A program made the translations under genes and the position numbers. 64,000 nt of DNA from contig NC_092635.1 of assembly GCF_039555335.1 (NCBI RefSeq), forward strand, positions 55,495,755 through 55,559,754, read 5' to 3'. This document shows, one piece after another, positions 11,625 to 19,535 of the stretch; positions within the stretch are counted from its first letter, which is position 1; every line of letters begins with the position of its first letter. The notes below the pieces were generated by a model, which saw only the letters and a list, made by a program, of their open reading frames with translations, did no database searches and was not told the DNA's origin. Source of the stretch: Amphiura filiformis (taxonomy: Eukaryota; Echinodermata; Ophiuroidea; Amphilepidida; Amphiuridae).

Positions 11625-12194
11625 ACACACCGACACCGCCTGGCTAATAATTATTTGGTGCAGAAGGGACACTAAAATGAATACACGGGATCGATACACG
11701 TGAATTGCTATGCACGATTTTGATATCAGACGAAAATCTTCTGATACCGGGTTAGAAAATGATGAATATCTCCGTCATGATTTTTTTTCTCAAGAAACCA
11801 GATTTGGTCTCATAAACTTGGAAATACGTGTTGAACAGATATGATAGTCGCTAGAATGCGCTTTGAAAATTGGCCGTGCGCTTTGAACTCAAAATTTGAC
11901 CATTTTATATTGCGTTGGTCCTGTTATGGACTACAGCGTGCAGCGTGTAGTACAGCTGCACTCACTGTAGGCAGTATAAAAGTCGATGACCATTGACCTC
12001 AATGGGGTATACAAGCTTAATCACGCACAACCAAGATCGATTACCCGGCTATTGTGAGTAGCCTTAGTTATGTCCTCGACTAATTATTAGTTTAAAAGAG
12101 CTTTAAAGGGTTGAACCAAATGGCTAATCGTGGCTGTGGATTTAACCTACCATGGCGATTCCTGCCATGAAGATATAGGGTCGAAGACACTGTG
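11625..12194. mobile_element. 570-bp insertion between paralogous flanks, TAAC duplication
   Basis: In the copies at 9.32 and 13.09 kb 'caatgttctaac' is followed directly by 'attgcatagtgtta'. Here 570 bp lie between them, flanked by TAAC on both sides (11621-11624 and 12195-12198). The ends (ACACACCGAC and, reversed, CACAGTGTCTTC) are only weakly alike, so a DNA-transposon origin is not proved. No ORF. The insertion itself is well supported by the empty paralogous sites. Confidence 0.6.
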
Positions 12195-12198
12195 TAAC

Positions 12199-12365
12199 AT
12201 TGCATAGTGTTAAAATAAAATTTGTTAAAATGTTATATAACATTTTATACTTTGTTTGTAAATTTTATCTGTACTTTTATATTTTGTTTTAATATTGTTC
12301 AGCGCTTTGTGATCTTTTTTGATATAATGCGCTATATAAAAATAAAGTATTATTATTATATCATT
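12199..12365 (+). repeat. LINE/SINE-like 3' tail, copy 2
   Basis: Nearly the same sequence as 9326-9493, ending in 'gcgctatataaaaataaa' plus ATT repeats, and running into the intron-like sequence that precedes zinc exon copy 2. Confidence 0.6.
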
Positions 12366-12469
12366 ATAACTAATATTTATAACATGAAACAATGTGATTT
12401 TAAATTCAATGTGTTATCTTCAAAAAATAATTTATGTTTTTTCTTGTTTGTTTCATTTTCAAGCTTTGC

Positions 12470-12752
12470 AGAAGTAGAGGGGTGGGAATGGTTGCGGCCA
12501 TGCACCCAGCAGTCCAAGACTTTAACAGCAATATTTGTAGGACCCTGCAGTGGTCAAAAGCTACACTCCCTGAGTGGGGGGCGTATATACATACGTCCCC
12601 TACAAAGGGAGGTAGTCTTAAGAGAGCCAACGTTAACAGACTAACACAGCACAGTATTCGAGACCGGTGTGGTGTGTGGGCTAAACATGCCCATACATCT
12701 TATCAAAGGTCACACTGCTGGTTGTTGGCAGGCAAGAAATAAGTGTAATCAA
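12470..12752 (+). pseudogene. E3-ligase-like zinc exon, copy 2
   Basis: One frame carries GGRIYIRPLQREVVL, one stop (TAA at about 12643), then HSTVFET and the finger. The first zinc ligand is Gly rather than Cys (ETGVVCG against ETCVVCG in copy 3), so the finger is damaged. The 3' boundary reads CAG|GCAAGA, where copy 3 has CAG|GTAAGA, so the donor is also mutated. Upstream is the same pyrimidine-rich acceptor region as in copies 1 and 3. The exon continues into about 180 bp shared with copy 3 ('agtacatattaccagcaaat'). This copy keeps the empty site (12613-12616) of the TTAA transposon that split copy 3. Confidence 0.6.
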
Positions 12753-12929
12753 AATATCTACTCCGATAGCATCAAATGGGCAGTACTTGCGAGGTATCAC
12801 ATAAAAGTAAACCAAGTCAAAAGTCAAAAAGTACATATTACCAGCAAATTTGTGACTAAAAGTATATATCCTTGGAAAGAAAAAGAGCAAGGTACACCAA
12901 CTTGCAGTCCAAGCAGCTGGTGGTAATGT

Positions 12930-13085
12930 TTGTAGGGCTCTGCCGTGGGCAGATGCTACACTCGCTAAGTGGGGAACGTGTTTACATACGGCCCCTACAA
13001 GGGAGGTTATACAACAGGAAAGGGAGAATGATTAATCATTATACATACTGGAGGGAAGGGAGGATTCACAAATTCAAGATTCCAT
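12930..13085 (+). pseudogene. Zinc-exon piece fused to DDE transposase tail
   Basis: SLSGERVYIRP, the start of the exon motif, is joined within about 20 bp to 'acaggaaagggagaatgatt', which corresponds to the GKGERLI block of the DETW-type transposase seen at 9255. The same fusion appears at 9190-9325, and 11540-11615 holds another transposase tail joined at a different point. A recombined module was therefore copied more than once. Confidence 0.55.
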
Positions 13086-13096
13086 GGCAATGTTCT

Positions 13097-13270
13097 AACA
13101 TTGCATAGTGTTAGAATCAAATTTGTTAAAATGTTATATAACATTTTATATTTTGTTTTTATATTTTATCTGTACTTTTATATTTTGTTTTAATATTGTT
13201 CAGCGCTTTGTGTGATCTTTTTGATGTAATGCGCTATATAAAAATAAAGTATTATTATTATATTATTATA
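13097..13270 (+). repeat. LINE/SINE-like 3' tail, copy 3
   Basis: Third copy of the tail described at 9326, again lying just before a zinc-exon copy. It differs from copy 2 by a few substitutions and a 2-base TG insertion in 'ctttgtgtgatc'. Confidence 0.6.
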
Positions 13271-13372
13271 ACTAATATTTATAGCACGAAACAATGTGAT
13301 TTTAAATTCAATGTGTTATCTTCAAAAAATAATTTATGTTTTTTCTTGTTTGTTTTTCAGTACATTGCTTTT

Positions 13373-14745
13373 TCAGAAGTAGGGGGGTGGGAATGGATGC
13401 GGCCATGCACACAGCAGTCAAAGACTCTGACAACAACATTTGTTGGACCATGCAGTGGTCAAAAGCTACACTCCCTGAGTGGGGGGCGTATATACATACG
13501 TCCCCTACAAAGGGAGGTAGTCTTAAGGGCAGAGTAATGGGAGAGAACATGGACCTTTTCGAGCTTCATTATTTCTGAATTGTATGTCCAAAGTATATAA
13601 AACTATACATTTTTGGAAAGGAAATGAGTCAAGGAATCCCATGAGTGACGTCAGATTTGTTCAAAAATCTCAAGTTTTTGAAAAAATCACAAAAATTCAC
13701 TTTTTTACCCCAATTTTTTTGTGACAACTTAGAAAAAAAATCCGGTCGGAGTAAAAAAAAATCAGTTAGCTTTTCATGAAGAGACATGAACTTAGGGAAG
13801 GTTTTTTATTTTTTGAAATTGTCTCTTTTTTCAAAATATTGAAAAAAACATGTGAAAAAAAGCCATTTTGTCACTCTATTAAGCTAAAAATTACACATAA
13901 TGGTGTATATTTTTGTTTAAAACAAATATTTTGAAAAAATGAAAAAACCTTCCCTAGACTTTGATGTACTCTAAAGGATAGTGCAAAAAGTTTACCCTTT
14001 GCTTGCATATTTTTCGAGTTATCTTGTCACAAAAATCGCGTAATATTGTCAAAAGTGAACTCTGAGAAATCGACATTTTAGTAAAAAATGTCACAATTAT
14101 GCACAAAACGCCCTTAAATTTTAAAACGGTAAGACTTTCACACTTGTAAAAGCTGTATCTGGTGCATGGTCTAAATATGCATCTTTTTTTTTTTTTTTAT
14201 CTATAATAACTGCTTTCAGTGCGCCAAAAGTTCAAAATAATTAAAAAATCTAAGTGGCATTTTGACTGCAAATTTTTGTTTTGTTTACACCACATTTGCT
14301 GGCGTTAACAACATACCGAATGCGCCTTTTGACTGCGTTGGACATACGCCGCAGAGTTGCGCCTGGCACACGCCTTGACGCGAATCGCTGCAGTAATCAC
14401 AATATTTCGTGATTCGCGCATTTCTGACTCATTATTTCCGCCAATTTACTAAGCTGTCTTGAGCCATGTGACTTTTTAGAGTTGAAAAGAGTGAAATAAA
14501 TCAAGCAAAAATACTAATAAATATTAGCAAGTAGTATTTTATCAGTTTCAAGTGAAAGAATACATCTTAGTGTTGATAAATATCAAAAAATCTCAAATTC
14601 GGTCGTGGGACGAATGTGTCTTCCATTACTCTGGCCTTAAGAGAGCAAACAAACCAACACAGCACAGTATTCGAGACGTGTGTGGTGTGTGGGCTGAACA
14701 TGCCCATACATCTGATAAAAGACCACACTGCTGGATGTTGGCAGG
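13373..14745 (+). pseudogene. E3-ligase-like zinc exon, copy 3, split by a transposon
   Basis: This is the best-preserved copy. The first half (13373-13526) reads WEWMRPCTQQSKTL and then GGRIYIRPLQREVVL. The second half (14637-14745) reads HSTVFETCVVCG and IKDHTAGCWQ and ends at CAG|GTAAGA, a near-ideal 5' splice site. A TTTTTCAG acceptor precedes the first half (13352-13359 or 13369-13376). The two halves lie in one frame if the 1110-bp element and one TTAA are discounted, so the exon was probably intact before insertion. All four predicted zinc ligands (C, C, H, C) are present. The family is tentatively the G2/M-phase E3 ligase-like (HECT) group of invertebrates. Confidence 0.65.
13527..14636. 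mobile_element. 1110-bp DNA transposon with TTAA target duplication
   Basis: Flanked by TTAA at 13523-13526 and 14637-14640. The termini are GGGCAGAGTAATGG and, reversed, GGCCAGAGTAATGG. The paralogous copy at 12605-12660 is continuous across the site, proving insertion. The interior has a hairpin: 'agggaaggttttttattttt' (about 13794) against 'gaaaaaaccttccctag' (about 13949). No transposase ORF is present, so it is non-autonomous. TTAA targets occur in piggyBac, Kolobok and some Sola elements; a GG start suits Kolobok better than the CCY start of piggyBac. Confidence 0.85.
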
Positions 14746-14935
14746 TAAGAAATAAGTGTAATCAAAATATCTACTCTGATAGCATCAAATGGGCAGTACT
14801 TGCGAGGTATCACATAAAAGTAAACCAAGTCAAAAGTCAAAAAGTACATATTACCAGCAAATTTGTGACTAAAAGTATATATCCTTGGAAAGAAAAAGAG
14901 CAAGGTACACCAACTTGCAGTCCAAGCAGCTGGTG

Positions 14936-15250
14936 GTAATGTATATAGGGCCCTCCTGTGGGCAGATGGTACACTCGCTAAGTGGGGAGCGTATTTACAT
15001 ACGGCCCCTACAAAGGGAGGTAATACTAAATGAGGTGCAGCAGCAGCACAGCATGGTGTTCGAGCAATGCATTTCAGCATTCCAATTGGAGACATCAGAG
15101 AACACACAGTTGGATGCTGGCAGGTGAGGAATAGGTCTAATCAAAATATATACTCTGATAGCACCAAATGGGCAGTAATTGTGAGGTATCATGTAAAAGT
15201 AAACCAAATAAAAGTCAAAAAGTACATATTACCAACAAACATTTTGTGAC
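14936..15250 (+). pseudogene. E3-ligase-like zinc exon, copy 4
   Basis: The frame shows HSLSGERIYIRPLQREVILN and HSMVFEQC, the most regular version of the upstream motif. After the first Cys a short deletion removes the second Cys and shifts the frame; IGDIREHTVGCWQ follows in the new frame. A donor-like CAG|GTGAGG follows (15120-15128). The pattern 'yntaYSDS.KWAV' downstream is shared with copies 1-3, showing that a longer block than the exon was duplicated. Confidence 0.6.
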
Positions 15251-15254
15251 TTGT

Positions 15255-15880
15255 GTATTTTGTGGAATTCTGATTTACTTCATACATTTCTACTTTGCAG
15301 GAGCTAGCAATAGAGGATAGAAATAGAGGATACACCTATTCAGATCACTACAGGATTTCAGGAGAAAACCACACAAACAGGTGTTTTGATAGTGGTCTAC
15401 ATGGAGGGTAATATGAAGCTTGTACAAGCAGAGTAGAAGTAGACATTGATCTGGAATCTGATCTGTTTTAAAACTTCATGCCAAACTATTTCTCACAAAT
15501 AACAACTATTAGCTAGTAGTTCCAAGTGATTCTAGGAAGAGGCCTCTCCAATCATTAATGGAAATAAACAATGAACCAGATCAAGATACCAACAAGAGAT
15601 ATCTTTGCTTAAACTTGACTAAGTTTGAAAATTGATAAAGTGAAAAACTATTTGCCAAAAAATCTCTGGTACAACAAGTCTATCTAATAAACAATTTCAG
15701 ATATGAGAAAGACCAGATCTTCTATAATTGTTGAAAGAATATTACCACTTTTGGTCATTAGTAGTAGCTAAAACATCATACAGTATTTTGTTTACTCCAG
15801 GATTAAAGTAACTATTATTCAAAATCCCACAAATTAACAGTTCAGTGATAACCACCTTATCTGTTCCACATGACAGAAAA
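15255..15880. other. No supported gene
   Basis: A possible acceptor (TTTGCAG at about 15294-15300) is followed by a short open stretch, but no family motif is visible and stops follow. Otherwise non-coding. Confidence 0.45.
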
Positions 15881-16075
15881 ATGAAGAAAGTATTCGAAGG
15901 AAGATACATGAATTCAACTTCCCAGAGGTGGCCTGCAGGGATGTATTAGATGATATTTTTGGATTCCTCGATGGGGAAACGAAACATGCGGGAATTGTTG
16001 ATGCAAAAACTTCACTAAAGTACAAAATGATGGTACTCAACTGTGGCGACTTACAACACTATGCGAACATGAACT
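15880..16075 (+). pseudogene. Unrecognised coding fragment, about 63 codons
   Basis: One plus-strand frame stays open with ordinary protein composition: RKIHEFNFPEVACRDVLDDI, then FGFLDGETKHAGIVDAKTSL and VLNCGDLQHYANMN. The mix of residues is unlike the AT-driven chance frames around it. No start codon or splice pair is evident. I do not recognise the family. The adjacent RT fragment lies on the opposite strand, so it is probably unrelated. Confidence 0.4.
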
Positions 16076-16109
16076 GACTTCTGGTCTACCGACAAAAACC
16101 TGACCTGGT

Positions 16110-16441
16110 TCTTTCACTTTCTTGTGACTTGAACTTTGGGTAGCATAAAGAATACTGGTGTCTTAGTTTCATAACTAGTTTCTGGGTCTAAATAGTCTGC
16201 CAATGCTTTATCTATTTCTTTAGCATTGAACATTGTATACTAACTCGCTAACCATGTTGGCTATGTCAGCGGTCATATCATAATCTAATCTAAGATATGA
16301 TTTCCTATCACTGAGTTGGCGTGTGCCTTCTCTGATATAGTCCTTTCTGGACATTACACAAATTCCTCTCCCTTTATCAAATCGTTTCAGAACTATGTTA
16401 CGGTTCTTTTTTAGAGTAGTAACAGCCTGAGACTCGATCAA
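16110..16441 (-). pseudogene. Penelope-like RT, N-terminal fragment
   Basis: The minus-strand frame reads SQAVTTLKKNRNIVLKRFDK, GRGICVMSRKDYIREGTRQL and SYLRLD. After one frame change it continues with DKALADYLDPETSYETKTPV and FFMLPKVQV. These correspond to the DKGRG-vV...dY..E..rQL and PvFYmLPKiHK motifs at the N-terminal side of Penelope RTs, before the catalytic core. Everything downstream is missing. The orientation is opposite to the element at 1-1335, and it represents a different part of the protein, so it is an independent insertion. Confidence 0.75.
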
Positions 16442-16524
16442 GCTGAACTATGACTTACAGAAACTTGCATCAATCAAAAAGACATATGCAATCAGAAACA
16501 GTCACCTCCCAGGGAGCAAAACTG

Positions 16525-16815
16525 AAAGGCAGGAAGCAGATGATTTTCTTTTCCTGGTCAGTAAAGATTGGACAACAAGTCTAGAGGTTTACCTAGCTGT
16601 TGTCAGACAAGAAGAGAGAAACGAAAGAACATCTATCATTACAGGAGGTGAATTTCAGAGATGTTATTGGAGTGGCTCAAGCTTACCTACTCACATACAA
16701 CAGGCGTAGACCTAGAGAGCTACAAGCATTACGTTTGACATCATATGAGAATCGCAAGATGGGTATTGATGAAGTTGTTGAACAAACTGACCTTGAACGA
16801 AAGTCCTCGATCAAG
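16525..16815 (+). pseudogene. Fragment of a transposon-associated protein with an NRRRP motif
   Basis: Two abutting frames read EADDFLFLVSKDWTTSLEV and then HLSLQEVNFRDVIGVAQAYL, LTYNRRRPRELQALRLTSYE. The 'lilfNrRR.gE...l.l..y' pattern with an upstream 'dW....s..A' is common in large repeat-encoded proteins of fish and marine invertebrates whose biochemical role I cannot name with confidence. A frame change lies near 16600. No start or end is visible. Confidence 0.5.
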
Positions 16816-16849
16816 TAGTTTCTACCCTGATACTCATAAAATGTAATAT

Positions 16850-17800
16850 ATGATTCACTTCATGATCCTAATCGTCCACAGCAAGTGCTACTGATAACTG
16901 ATACTACAACAGATGTATGTAAATATAACACTTGATAAACTTTCATACCCGTGTGTTGCACAACAACCATACTCTGATCCATTACGTGCTGCATTTGCCA
17001 TAGCGTTTGCTTTTTCTCATGTCTTTGGAAAACTGCCAGAAAGAGAACAATATCTAACCAATAGAATGAGGGATCATTTGAGACATTGCATCCTGGCTAA
17101 GCTGATTCTCCCATTTCCCACAAGATCAACGTACACCAGAAGAAACAACAAACAGGAAGCAATCTGTGCAGAATCGTCAGCAGCAGGGTATCTCTAAGCC
17201 AGGGGCTATTTTAACGTGTCTCACCGTCACGTTCGTGCAATGAGATAAAAGTGTTGATGAAGTAGAGAGCGTTTCAAAAATAAAAAATTGACATTTTTAG
17301 CTGAATGTGACCGTAAGAAAGGCTCTACCATTGTCTACTATTAAAGCATATCTACACGGATGGTTAATTGTCACTGCACGAATATTTTATCTCGTCACGT
17401 ACGTGACGGTGAGGCACGTTAAAATAGCCCCTGCTCTAAGCCAAAATCATCCACAATGAATATGAATGAGCCCTCTAAATTGCATACTTGTTCACATTGC
17501 CAAAAGTCATATTCCTCTTTGTATAGATTAATTACTCATCAGTGTACACATTGTCAAACATGTAAACGGACAGCGACAGTACAATGCACCATTGAAGGAA
17601 AAACTACAAAGGGTCAGAAGATGGCAGAGAAATGTAGGAGTGTGGAATACGAGGAAAAAGAGAGAGCAGCTAATGCAAAGAGAATTACGCAGAAACGCAC
17701 CAGTATGGAATACAAGGCAAAAGAAAGAACAGCTAATGTAAAGAGAATAGCAGAGAAATGCACCTGTATGGAATACAAGGCAAAAGAAAGAACAGCTAAT
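16850..17800 (+). pseudogene. C48/Ulp1-like protease end plus C2H2/C2HC zinc region, split by a MITE
   Basis: About 16850-16910 gives YDSLHDPN, the 'vYDSl' motif of C48-like cysteine proteases. The next frame (16913 onward) gives PLRAAFAIAFAFSHVFGKLP and MRDHLRHCILAKLILPFP, matching the 'Q.n..DCGvfAiAfA..l..G..P....y....mR.HL..C.....l.pFP' tail of transposon-borne Ulp1-like proteases. The catalytic DCG has become DPLRA, so it is dead. After the 234-bp MITE the sequence continues with HTCSHCQKSYSSLYRLITHQ and CTHCQTCK, a zinc-binding region, then basic 21-residue repeats (EYKAKERTANVKRI). A frame through 'QNRQQQGISKP' joins both sides when the MITE is discounted. Confidence 0.55.
17200..17433. 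mobile_element. 234-bp hAT MITE with 8-bp target duplication
   Basis: Terminal inverted repeats start CAGGGGCTATTTTAACGTG at the left and end CACGTTAAAATAGCCCCTG at the right. The next bases, TCACCGTCACGT and ACGTGACGGTGA, continue the match. The flanks are the perfect 8-bp repeat CTCTAAGC (17192-17199 and 17434-17441). CAGGG ends with 8-bp duplications are diagnostic of the hAT superfamily. The interior is non-coding. Confidence 0.9.
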
Positions 17801-18560
17801 GTATAGAGAATAGTGGAGAAACGCACCAGTATGGAATACAAGGCAAAAGAAAGAACAGCTAATGTATAGAGAATAGTGGAGAAACGCACCAGTATGGAAT
17901 ACAAGGCAAAAGAAAGAACAGCTAATGTATAGAGAATAGTGGAGAAACATACCAGTATGGAATACAAGGCAAAAGAAAGAACAGCTAATGTATAGAGAAT
18001 AGCAGAGAAATACACCAGTATGGAATACAAGGCAAAAGAAAGAACAGCTAATGTATAGAGAATAGTGGAGAAACGCACCAGTATGGAATACAAGGCAAAA
18101 GAAAGAACAGCTAATGTATAGAGAATAGTGGAGAAACATACCAGTATGGAATACAAGGCAAAAGAAAGAACAGCTAATGTATAGAGAATAGTGGAGAAAC
18201 GCACCAGTATGGAATACAAGGCAAAAGAAAGAACAGCTAATGTATAGAGAATAGTGGAGAAACGCACCAGTATGGAATACAAGGCAAAAGAAAGAACAGC
18301 TAATGTATAGAGAATAGTGGAGAAACGCACCAGTATGGAATACAAGGCAAAAGAAAGAACAGCTAATGTATAGAGAATAGTGGAGAAACGCACCAGTATG
18401 GAATACAAGGCAAAAGAAAGAACAGCTAATGTATAGAGAATAGTGGAGAAACGCACCAGTATGGAATACAAGGCAAAAGAAAGAACAGCTAATGTATAGA
18501 GAATAGTGGAGAAACGCACCAGTATGGAATACAAGGCAAAAGACGTAGAGAAACGTACCA
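17640..18560 (+). repeat. 63-bp coding minisatellite, about 14 copies
   Basis: The unit encodes 21 residues of the type EKRTSMEYKAKERTANV-x-RI. The first two or three units (17640-17800) have AAG after GCTAATGTA and read open. From about 17800 the codon is TAG in nearly every unit, so each repeat ends in an in-frame stop. The last unit (about 18545-18605) is divergent and again has AAG. The array belongs to the C-terminal part of the zinc protein starting at 17456. Minus-strand frames appear open for over 300 codons only because the 63-bp period lacks stops there. Confidence 0.9.
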
Positions 18561-18654
18561 GTGTGAAATACAAGGCGAAAGAAAGACCTGCTAATGTAAA
18601 GAGAATAGCAGAGAATAACTTGTTTTTAATCAATTATAATGTATTTATTTTGCC

Positions 18655-19030
18655 TATTTCAGTTGAGTAGGCAGATTGAAGGTGTTGATGTACCATTATA
18701 TATTGTAGGGGATCCAGCGTATCCATTGCTCCCGTGGATATGAAGGGATTTCCTGAAACAGCTCAAATTACAAGAGAACAAAAACGTTTCAACTATAAAC
18801 TTCGCTCGGTACGCATCTTGATAGAATTAACTTTTGGCCAACTTAAAGGATGCTGGCGTTGCCTAAATAAAAAGAATGAGTCGGTCGCATATAGATTTTA
18901 TGCCATTAATTGTGGCATGTGGTTGCGTCTTGCATAACTTTTGTATTGACAATGAGGATCCATTTCGCAGAGAGCCTCAAGATCTCCCAGAAGACTTTGC
19001 CTTTTTAGAAGTGGCTATAGATGATCCAAA
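18655..19030 (+). pseudogene. PIF/Harbinger transposase, C-terminal part
   Basis: The frame near 18660 reads EGVDVPLYIVGDPAYPLLPW, the second catalytic Asp motif (GDpAYPL.pW) of PIF/Harbinger nucleases. A one-base shift leads to MKGFPETAQ and RFNYKLRSVRILIELTFGQL, KGCWRCL, containing the catalytic Glu (v-E-x-x-FG.LK.RWR). A second shift leads to CGCVLHNFCIDNEDPF, the terminal 'CcvLHNiC' motif. The first catalytic Asp and the DNA-binding partner gene are not present. It follows directly after the 63-bp array. Confidence 0.85.
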
Positions 19031-19224
19031 TCAGTACAGCATGATGCAGCTGAAGTACCTATTGATCCTATGGCTGTTAGGCAAGCATTGTTACAGTACT
19101 TTCAGTACAGTAGCTGAAAAAATGTTAGTCGGGGGAGAGCAGCACCTGGCCCACCACTTTTGAAATCCAGTGCATGCCACTGAAGAAAGGCACTTAATTG
19201 GATCACACTACATGAGACTTCAAA

Positions 19225-19535
19225 AATACACATGAGAGTAGCTTGGATTGTTCATGGCCAAACAGTTAAATCAGGAGCAGTTGAGTGCACATGCAAGAAC
19301 TGCAGGAAAGAACATTTGGTTCTGAAGTGCCTCATTGACATCACTCTTTTCCTTGCTCACCAAAACTGAGCTTTCATGGTCATAGGAAGCATAGTTACTC
19401 ATAGGCATTCATCTGAAAATGAGGGGATTTTTTTGGAGCTGGGCAAACTCCTTGCACAATATGATGCTGTTCTTGCTGCTCATCTGGCAAACTTAGTGAA
19501 ATCTAATGAGTGGAGACGGAAGCGGACCACAAGAT
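19225..19535 (+). pseudogene. hAT transposase fragment (TTF/DUF4371-type region)
   Basis: One frame reads ECTCKNCRKEHLVLKCLIDI and TLFLAHQN. After a break SENEGIFLELGKLLAQYDAV and LAAHLANLVKS follow. This fits the 'l...ll.di..fLa.qnlaf.GH.e....GnFl.ll.lla.yD.vl..Hl' region of hAT-like proteins with a TTF-type N terminus. The core is absent. Its end is continuous with unit 1 of the 122-bp satellite. Position 19480 onward, where the protein reads AAHLANLVKS, is the same sequence that recurs in each satellite unit. Confidence 0.6.

Noticed and set aside
12222..12644. 140-codon frame running from the LINE-like tail into the zinc exon
   Set aside because: It crosses a polyadenylation-like tail and an intron-like pyrimidine tract; only the last third corresponds to the exon.
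17528..18633. Minus-strand open frames of 203 and 339 codons rich in Leu, Ala and Ser
   Set aside because: They arise because the 63-bp tandem unit has no stop in those frames. The recognisable protein repeats are on the plus strand.
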